Shown here: piece by piece, positions 7,200-11,888 of the stretch | Position numbering within the stretch: position 1 is the first letter of the stretch | Layout of the letters: every line of letters starts with the position of its first letter | NCBI GenBank assembly: GCA_018644745.1 | Contig: JABGPX010001001.1 | Coordinates: 1 to 11,888 of the forward strand | Length of the DNA: 11,888 nt | Direction of reading: 5' to 3' | Origin: Spirochaetales bacterium | GTDB taxonomy: Bacteria; Spirochaetota; Spirochaetia; ARS1246 | Program-made: the position numbers and the translations under genes | The notes under the pieces: model-generated | What the model was told of the DNA's origin: nothing | The model's input: the letters and a program-made list of their open reading frames with translations, nothing else | Databases searched by the model: none

Positions 7200-7772
7200 A
7201 TGAACGCGCTTGTTGTGCTTTGTCATCCGGACAGAACCAGTTTCAACTATCAAATAGCCAAAATCATTTGCGAAACAGTTGTCAAAGCCGACGGCAAAAT
7301 CACATTTCACGACCTGTATTCCGCGAGTATCGACCCGGTTCTTTCAGAGTCCGAATTGAAGAGACGTTATAGTTTTGATGAGAAGATCCAAGAATACATG
7401 AAGGAAGTACAGGCCGCGGACGTCCTTTTCTTCGTACATCCCGATTGGTGGGGTCAGATGCCCGCGCTGTTGAAAGGGTGGATTGATAGAGTGTTCCGTC
7501 CCGGAATCGCTTACGACTATCTGGGGGAAGAGTTTTTGCCAAAGCAGCTGGTCCCACTGCTGAAGGGGAGGCGCGGCTTGGCAATATGCACCACCGACGC
7601 AGAGGACGACGGGACTCCTCATCCCCTAAAATCAATTTGGGAGCAGAATATATTCAAGTTTTGCGGTATCGAAGGACGCGCACGGCTTCTCTACTCGGTG
7701 TGGAATGCAAGCGCGGCAGATCGTAAGGAATGGCTTTTATCTATAAGTGCGCAGACCCTTGGCCTTTTTTAG
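7200..7772 (+). CDS. Flavodoxin-fold NAD(P)H dehydrogenase (quinone) family oxidoreductase
   Basis: A 190-residue protein of the flavodoxin-like NAD(P)H:quinone reductase family (KefF/MdaB/NQO relatives; Flavodoxin_2). The N-terminal beta strand and phosphate loop LVVLCHPDRTSFN (residues 4-16), FVHPDWWGQMPALLKGWIDR (78-97), the R-PGIAYDY segment after it, and the late strand LAICTTDAEDD (127-137) bind FMN or FAD in this family. It probably reduces quinones or similar electrophiles by two electrons. The ATG at 7200 fits the family's usual start but has no ribosome site; an ATG at 7167 with GAAGGG 5 bases upstream would add 11 residues (MNNEEFVILFP) and is a real alternative. It diverges from the suf operon across about 100 bases, so the Rrf2 protein may control it too; that is inference. 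Confidence 0.88.
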   Translation: MNALVVLCHPDRTSFNYQIAKIICETVVKADGKITFHDLYSASIDPVLSESELKRRYSFDEKIQEYMKEVQAADVLFFVHPDWWGQMPALLKGWIDRVFRPGIAYDYLGEEFLPKQLVPLLKGRRGLAICTTDAEDDGTPHPLKSIWEQNIFKFCGIEGRARLLYSVWNASAADRKEWLLSISAQTLGLF

Positions 7773-7818
7773 GGCAAAGTAGCAGTTAGTAGGGCTGCCC
7801 CTTAGTTGATAAGGGTCT
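7753..7818. terminator. Nested dyad at the convergent gene junction (possible bidirectional terminator)
   Basis: Two nested inverted repeats share a centre near 7786: outer arms AGACCCTT (7753-7760) and AAGGGTCT (7811-7818), inner arms GGGCA (7772-7776) and TGCCC (7796-7800). They span the stop codons of the converging oxidoreductase and mutase genes. No T-run follows the outer arm, so it is not a standard intrinsic terminator; it may act as a structured 3' end for both messages or be coincidental. Confidence 0.3.
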
Positions 7819-9535
7819 CGATATCCGTTTTTACCTTGCCAATCCTGTTCAACGTAATTTCTCGTGCCTCTTTCAACGGCAGCCCCGGTTCCGTCCAGCA
7901 GGACACATAAAATTTTATCTTCGGTTCGGTTCCGGACGGCCTTGCACTGAACACGCCGCTCTCCAACTGGAATTGAAGAACATTCGATCCGGGTAAATTA
8001 ATAACTTCGCGTTTTGTAACACCGTCAGCAATTATACTGCCGTCCTGATAGTCCCGCAGTTCAACAAGGCGCTGCCCGCCGAAAGAGTTCGGCGGATTAT
8101 TTCGAAGATTGCTCATGAGATCCGCAATCTGCTTTTTCCCCTCTTCTCCTTCAAAGATTTTTGAAATGAGAATTTCATCAAAGAAACCAAACCGGGCATA
8201 AATATCATGTAAATGATCGATAATGGTCTTTCCTTTCGAGCGATTGTAAACGGCGAGCTCCACCGCCAGTGCCGCCGTGGATATCGCGTCCTTATCTCTT
8301 GCCTCGGTTTCAACAAGATACCCGTAACTCTCCTCGCCGCCGAAAACGTATCCTTCACCCGTTTCTTCGAACTGCCGAATTTTCTCGCCAATATACTTAA
8401 AACCAGTAAGCACGTTATATACTTTAGCCCCGTAGCTTTCGGCGATTCGAGTTTGAAGATCCGTTGTTACTATCGTTTTTACCAGCACAGGTTTTTCTGG
8501 AAGAGTTCCGGTCTCCTGCCGGGTCTTGAAGATGTAATCACAGAGCAGTGACCCCAATTGATTGCCGGACAGCAAGAGGAAACTCTCACCTTCTTTCACA
8601 GCCACACCAAGACGATCGGCGTCCGGGTCTGTTCCCATGATTAGATCGGCTTTTTCTATTTTTCCGAGATCGAGCGCCATCTTCAGCGCTGCTGCTTCTT
8701 CCGGGTTGGGTGATTTAACCGTTGGAAAAGCACCATCAGGCTCCCGCTGCTCAGGAACTGTGACAAAGCTTACACCCATGCGATTAAATATTTTTTCAAC
8801 AAGATACGCTCCAGTTCCGTGGAGCGGGGTATACACAACCTTTGTACCTGCGGCTTGTTCAGAAAGCAATTCCGGGCGAAGAAGATAACGATCGATCATA
8901 TCGAGATAATCATGGTCTATATTAGAATCGATGTATGTCAGAAGCCCCGCATCAACAGCATCCTGTTTTGCCATAGATTCGATTTTTCCCGATACCCCGT
9001 GAACTTCCGAAAGTATGCCCTCGTCGTGAGGAGGAACTATTTGCCCGCCGTCGGACCAGTAAACTTTGTACCCATTGTATTCGGGGGGATTGTGGCTTGC
9101 TGTTACGACAATTCCGGCACTTGCATTCAGGACACGGACAGCGTACGAAAGCTCTGGGGTCGGACGGAGCGAGGAAAAGAGGAATGCACGAATATTGTTG
9201 GCGCAGAGGACCAGTGCGGCACTTTCGGAAAACTCCGGGGAGAAATTGCGAGAATCGTATGCAATAACCGCCGATGGCTTTTCGAAGTTCTGCTTCAGGA
9301 TATAGTTAGCCAGCCCCTGGGTTGCCCGCTTGACCATATAGGGATTCATCCGGTTGTAGCCTGCGCCGATTACTCCCCTCAAACCCCCGGTGCCGAAAGC
9401 AAGCTGAGTATAGAACCGGTCACGAATACCCTTCTCGTCTTTGTTATCGATAAGAGTTTGAAGCTCCTGTCTGAACTGAGGATGCTCCTCAAAATCAAGA
9501 TATTCTCTGCATTGGTTCAACAAGTTTGATTCCAT
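7802..9535 (-). CDS. Phosphoglucomutase/phosphomannomutase (PGM2-like phospho-sugar mutase)
   Basis: A 577-residue alpha-D-phosphohexomutase that shifts phosphate between C1 and C6 of glucose or mannose phosphate, or the 1 and 5 positions of pentose phosphates. All four active-site loops are intact: the phosphoserine loop TASHNPPEYNGYK (145-157, Ser147), the Mg2+ loop GTDPDADRLG (301-310), the sugar loop GGEESYGYL (399-407), and the phosphate-binding RPSGTEPK (532-539). The N-terminal LAFGTGGLRGVIGAG (45-59) and the length (565-600) point to the PGM2/PgcA branch rather than the shorter bacterial ManB/GlmM. The ATG has AGGG 5 bases upstream. It is transcribed alone, converging on the oxidoreductase gene with 29 bases between stops. 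The substrate (glucose, mannose or pentose phosphate) cannot be told from sequence alone. Confidence 0.95.
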   Translation of the reverse strand: MESNLLNQCREYLDFEEHPQFRQELQTLIDNKDEKGIRDRFYTQLAFGTGGLRGVIGAGYNRMNPYMVKRATQGLANYILKQNFEKPSAVIAYDSRNFSPEFSESAALVLCANNIRAFLFSSLRPTPELSYAVRVLNASAGIVVTASHNPPEYNGYKVYWSDGGQIVPPHDEGILSEVHGVSGKIESMAKQDAVDAGLLTYIDSNIDHDYLDMIDRYLLRPELLSEQAAGTKVVYTPLHGTGAYLVEKIFNRMGVSFVTVPEQREPDGAFPTVKSPNPEEAAALKMALDLGKIEKADLIMGTDPDADRLGVAVKEGESFLLLSGNQLGSLLCDYIFKTRQETGTLPEKPVLVKTIVTTDLQTRIAESYGAKVYNVLTGFKYIGEKIRQFEETGEGYVFGGEESYGYLVETEARDKDAISTAALAVELAVYNRSKGKTIIDHLHDIYARFGFFDEILISKIFEGEEGKKQIADLMSNLRNNPPNSFGGQRLVELRDYQDGSIIADGVTKREVINLPGSNVLQFQLESGVFSARPSGTEPKIKFYVSCWTEPGLPLKEAREITLNRIGKVKTDIETLIN

Positions 9536-9571
9536 ATTTTCCCTGCTCGTTTTTATACGCGTTTCCTACCA

Positions 9572-9601
9572 ATCATTACTCAAGCAGGAAAGGTTTGTCA
9601 A
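9572..9601 (-). promoter_or_regulatory. Candidate promoter of the phospho-sugar mutase gene
   Basis: On the minus strand a perfect TTGACA (9596-9601) is followed after 18 bases by AATGAT (9572-9577, 4 of 6 bases of the -10 consensus). The start would be near 9565, about 30 bases before the ATG at 9535. The -35 is strong and the -10 weak. Confidence 0.4.
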
Positions 9602-9647
9602 TTTACTCTCGGGCTTCTCCAAATACTATAGACATGCTCTCTCCCTA

Positions 9648-9676
9648 TTTTCAATTCCAAATACCTCGCATACAAT
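9648..9676 (+). promoter_or_regulatory. Candidate promoter of the glycosyltransferase-methyltransferase pair
   Basis: TTTTCA (9648-9653, 4 of 6) and TACAAT (9671-9676, 5 of 6) with 17-base spacing. Transcription would start near 9683, about 25 bases before the proposed CTG start at 9708 and before the GAGG at 9697-9700. A second, weaker pair (TTTACT 9602-9607, TACTAT 9624-9629, spacing 16) lies further upstream. Position relative to the coding start supports the extended reading frame. Confidence 0.4.
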
Positions 9677-9707
9677 AGAGCCAACTCACAACACGCGAGG
9701 CAGCTGT

Positions 9708-10805
9708 CTGACCCTAAACATTTTATTTCTTGAATCCTTCTACGGCGGTTCACACAAAGATTTTGCCGACGGTCTAATCGAAAACTCAAAACATACATAT
9801 GATCTCCGCACTCTATCGGCCCACTATTGGAAATGGCGAATGCGCGGGGCAGCCCTGTCTTTCTATGGGCAGGTGCCTGACCCTGCGGATTTCGACATCG
9901 TTTTCGCTACCGACCTTATGGGAGTGGCGGATATCAAGGCGCTCTGGGGTGCCGCGTGTCCACCTATTGTGCTGTATTTCCACGAAAACCAGCTTTCTTA
10001 TCCGGTGCCGGAGGGCGAAAAACTGGATTATCATTTTGGATTTACTAATATTACTTCGGGGCTTGCGGCTGATTGGATACTATTTAATTCCCAATTCCAT
10101 CTGGATAGTTTTTTTGCCGCACTGCCTGGCTTTATCGGTAAAATGCCGAAGAAGCGGCCCTTCTGGACCATCGAGAAGCTGAGAGAAAAATCATCTGTGC
10201 TCTATCCAGGCTGCAGATTTATGCCAGATACAATTGAAAAACATGAAACAAAATCCGAACGTCCCCTAATTGTTTGGAACCATAGATGGGAGTTTGATAA
10301 AGACCCGGATACTTTTTTCAAAGCCCTAGAAGTGATTGATGAAAAAGGCTTGGATTTTGATTTGGCACTTTTAGGAGAGAACTTCCAAATGGTTCCAAAG
10401 CAATTTATCAAAGCTAAAGAGCGGTACGGCGATCGCATAGTGGTATATGGTCATGTAGATTCCCGAGAAGATTATTATCGTTGGCTGGCAAAAGGTGATG
10501 TAGTTGTCAGCACCTCTCTACAGGAGAACTTTGGTATATCCATAATTGAAGCAATTCACCATGGCTGCTTTCCAGTACTTCCTACGCGGCTTGCATATCC
10601 TGAAGTCCTGCCCAAACAGTTCCACGAAGCATGCCTATATAACAGTTTTGATGAGCTTGTCGAGAAGCTGATGAAACAGCTGAGGGTATTTTCCGATACT
10701 AGTTCTGCTGACTTGGCCAGATCGATGAACAGATATAGTTGGGCTTTTATGATTGCTGAATATGAAACACTCTTTGATGAAATAGGCAAGAAAGAGAAAT
10801 ATTGA
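9708..10805 (+). CDS. tRNA-queuosine alpha-mannosyltransferase family glycosyltransferase (DUF3524, GT4-like)
   Basis: The first ATG (9840) would give 321 residues, but conserved coding continues in frame upstream as NILFLESFYGGSHKDFADGL and HYWKWRMRGAAL, the usual N-terminal block of this family, so the real start is earlier. No ATG, GTG or TTG exists there; CTG at 9708 has GAGG (9697-9700) 7 bases upstream and gives 365 residues (the first would be read as Met). ATT at 9720 is a weaker choice. The fold is two-domain GT-B: DUF3524 acceptor domain about 1-185 with LYFHENQLSYP (89-99), then a glycosyltransferase family 4-like donor domain with VWNHRWEFDKDP (189-200) and LQENFGISIIEA (271-282), the nucleotide-sugar site. 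The human relative (QTMAN/GTDC1) adds mannose to queuosine in tRNA-Asp; the bacterial substrate is unproven. It overlaps the next gene, an RNA methyltransferase, by one base. Confidence 0.88.
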   Translation: MTLNILFLESFYGGSHKDFADGLIENSKHTYDLRTLSAHYWKWRMRGAALSFYGQVPDPADFDIVFATDLMGVADIKALWGAACPPIVLYFHENQLSYPVPEGEKLDYHFGFTNITSGLAADWILFNSQFHLDSFFAALPGFIGKMPKKRPFWTIEKLREKSSVLYPGCRFMPDTIEKHETKSERPLIVWNHRWEFDKDPDTFFKALEVIDEKGLDFDLALLGENFQMVPKQFIKAKERYGDRIVVYGHVDSREDYYRWLAKGDVVVSTSLQENFGISIIEAIHHGCFPVLPTRLAYPEVLPKQFHEACLYNSFDELVEKLMKQLRVFSDTSSADLARSMNRYSWAFMIAEYETLFDEIGKKEKY

Positions 10806-11575
10806 TGGGCGGCGGCAAAACGAAACCGGATTTTTTTGAGTGGTATGCTGAGCTATACAAGGATCGCTGGACTGCTCTTCGCGACGCTCTTGAGAAGGAT
10901 CCGGGGCATATCGCGCTCACCCACGGACTTAAAAAATCTTACTACCTTGATGAAGCTTCCGTAATCTCCGCGCGGGCCCTCGCGGTTTCTCCAGGCGACC
11001 ATGTGCTGGACATGTGTGCGGCGCCCGGAGGGAAAACCCTTGTACTCGCAACGGCATTAGAAGGCTCGGGAGTGCTCATTGCAAATGACCGCTCCTCAAC
11101 AAGAAGAGCAAGGCTTCACCGGGTACTGGATGAATACCTCGATGACAACCTGCGGCCCACCGTTACCGTAACCGGCCATGACGCCACCCGCTGGGGTCTG
11201 TATGAGCAAGAGGTCTATGACAAAATTCTCCTGGATGCGCCGTGTTCTTCGGAGAGGCATGTCATGAACTCTCCAACTCATCTAACCAAGTGGTCTCCGG
11301 CCCGAACGCGTCACCTGGCGGCTCAAGCGTATGCGATGCTTGCCGCGGCTTTCCTTGCCGTAAAGATAGACGGCTTGATATTGTACAGTACCTGCTCCCT
11401 CTCTCCGCTGGAGAACGACGGAGTAGTAGGCCGCCTTTTGAGAAAGAAATCCGTTTCAGTTGACCTGCCGCCGGTTGATATCGGCGAAAAAACGGATTTC
11501 GGCGTTCAGATTTTCCCGGATACCTCGGATGGAAAAGGACCGATGTATATCTGCAGGATTCGCCGAAATTCATAG
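10805..11575 (+). CDS. RsmB/NOP (NSUN4-like) RNA cytosine-5 methyltransferase
   Basis: A 256-residue SAM-dependent class I methyltransferase. The SAM site VLDMCAAPGGKT (residues 67-78), the motif IV cysteine Cys147 in LDAPCSSERH (143-152), and the motif VI nucleophile Cys197 in LYSTCSLSPLEND (193-205) define the RNA m5C (Nop2/Sun) family. The YYLDEASV segment (46-53), the DAPCSSERH wording and the lack of N-terminal NusB or C-terminal PUA domains make it closer to the short NSUN3/NSUN4 branch than to full RsmB. It therefore may act on rRNA or tRNA; the target is not known. The ATG at 10805 overlaps the upstream TGA (TGATG), so translation is probably coupled; a TTG one codon earlier is less likely. 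GC is clearly higher than in the preceding 600 bases. Confidence 0.93.
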   Translation: MGGGKTKPDFFEWYAELYKDRWTALRDALEKDPGHIALTHGLKKSYYLDEASVISARALAVSPGDHVLDMCAAPGGKTLVLATALEGSGVLIANDRSSTRRARLHRVLDEYLDDNLRPTVTVTGHDATRWGLYEQEVYDKILLDAPCSSERHVMNSPTHLTKWSPARTRHLAAQAYAMLAAAFLAVKIDGLILYSTCSLSPLENDGVVGRLLRKKSVSVDLPPVDIGEKTDFGVQIFPDTSDGKGPMYICRIRRNS

Positions 11576-11593
11576 ATTTGCCCTGATTATATC

Positions 11594-11617
11594 TTGCTAA
11601 AGACGAGGCTTTAGTAG
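11594..11617 (+). promoter_or_regulatory. Hairpin presenting a Shine-Dalgarno site in its loop
   Basis: CTAAAG (11597-11602) and CTTTAG (11609-11614) form a perfect 6-base stem, extendable by three further pairs (two of them G-U), around the loop ACGAGG that contains GAGG (11605-11608). The ATG at 11621 lies 12 bases past the GAGG. It could tune ribosome access to the membrane-protein gene. It has no T-run, so it is not a terminator. Confidence 0.4.
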
Positions 11618-11620
11618 AAT

Positions 11621-11888
11621 ATGCATTCCATGTCAGGACAAGCTATCGCTCTAACCACCCTTTTCTGTCTGGCTCCGATTTTTGAGCTGAGAGGAGCAAT
11701 CCCATATGGGATGTCTCAGGATCTACCGCTTCTTTTTTTGATTCCATTCTGCATTATTCTCAATGCCCTGGTTGGTCCTCTTGTCTATCTATTTCTTACC
11801 ACCGCTCATCGGCTCCTAAATCGTTTCAATTGGTACCAGCGTTTCTTTGATTTCATGGTAAAACGGGCAAGGGTAAAGGTTCAGACAA
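11621..11888 (+). CDS. Small multidrug-export family membrane protein (3' end outside window)
   Basis: Eighty-nine codons run to the right window edge from the ATG at 11621 (a second ATG lies three codons later). The protein starts with a hydrophobic segment (about residues 8-20), then the family mark PIFELRGAIPYGM (18-30), and a second membrane segment (36-58, LLFLIPFCIILNALVGPLVY) followed by a charged stretch. ELRGAIP near the N-terminus is characteristic of the small multi-drug export protein family (Pfam PF06695), usually about 150-165 residues with several helices; the name reflects a weak early assignment, and transport has not been well shown. It lies 45 bases after the methyltransferase on the same strand and may be co-transcribed, with a hairpin-borne ribosome site before it. 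Confidence 0.8.
   Translation, partial: MHSMSGQAIALTTLFCLAPIFELRGAIPYGMSQDLPLLFLIPFCIILNALVGPLVYLFLTTAHRLLNRFNWYQRFFDFMVKRARVKVQT

Noticed and set aside
7447..7465. GGGGTCAGATGCC, partly like the reverse complement of the repeated CTGACCC word
   Set aside because: It encodes the conserved WWGQMP segment of the oxidoreductase and matches only partly.
8819..9529. A 236-codon plus-strand frame opposite the phospho-sugar mutase
   Set aside because: It is antisense to intact active-site loops of the mutase and resembles no known family.
9664..9700. CCTCGC/GCGAGG inverted repeat covering the glycosyltransferase ribosome site
   Set aside because: With the favoured promoter the left arm lies upstream of the transcript start, so it could not fold in the message; six-base arms are common by chance.
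9598..9798. Small minus-strand open frame in the gap upstream of the mutase
   Set aside because: It is a shadow: it covers the promoter region and the antisense of the conserved glycosyltransferase N-terminus.

Overview
This is a bacterial chromosomal window, dense with genes and free of visible mobile elements, CRISPR arrays or RNA genes. The gene set (SUF genes with a SufU scaffold, an Rrf2 regulator, a DUF3524-type glycosyltransferase, a PGM2-like hexose mutase and a small multidrug-export-type membrane protein) with mid-range GC suggests an anaerobic or facultative bacterium, possibly a spirochaete. That assignment rests on gene content only and is weak.

Layout. Positions 1-817 (minus) hold a dihydroxyacetone kinase DhaK subunit whose C-terminus is cut by the window edge. 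Positions 925-7101 (minus) hold one eight-gene operon, in transcription order: Rrf2 iron-sulfur regulator, sufT, sufC, sufB, sufD, a Rieske-type ferredoxin, sufS, sufU. Junctions are short gaps or overlaps, with strong Shine-Dalgarno sites before several genes. A good sigma-70 promoter lies upstream of the regulator, and a dyad like an Rrf2/IscR operator overlaps its -10 end and start site. Positions 7200-7772 (plus) hold a divergent flavodoxin-fold NAD(P)H oxidoreductase. Positions 7802-9535 (minus) hold a phospho-sugar mutase converging on it. Positions 9708-11575 (plus) hold a glycosyltransferase of the tRNA-queuosine mannosyltransferase family, which seems to start at a non-ATG codon, overlapping an NSUN4/RsmB-like m5C RNA methyltransferase by one base. 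Positions 11621-11888 (plus) hold the start of a small multidrug-export-family membrane protein.

How the genes work together. SufS takes sulfur from cysteine, SufU accepts it, SufBCD assembles clusters with ATP from SufC, SufT helps maturation, and the Rrf2 protein probably senses cluster supply and represses the operon. The Rieske protein may supply electrons, but its role is not established. The glycosyltransferase and methyltransferase look like a two-gene RNA modification unit. No gene-free stretch exceeds about 175 bases; the longest (9536-9707) holds two divergent promoters.
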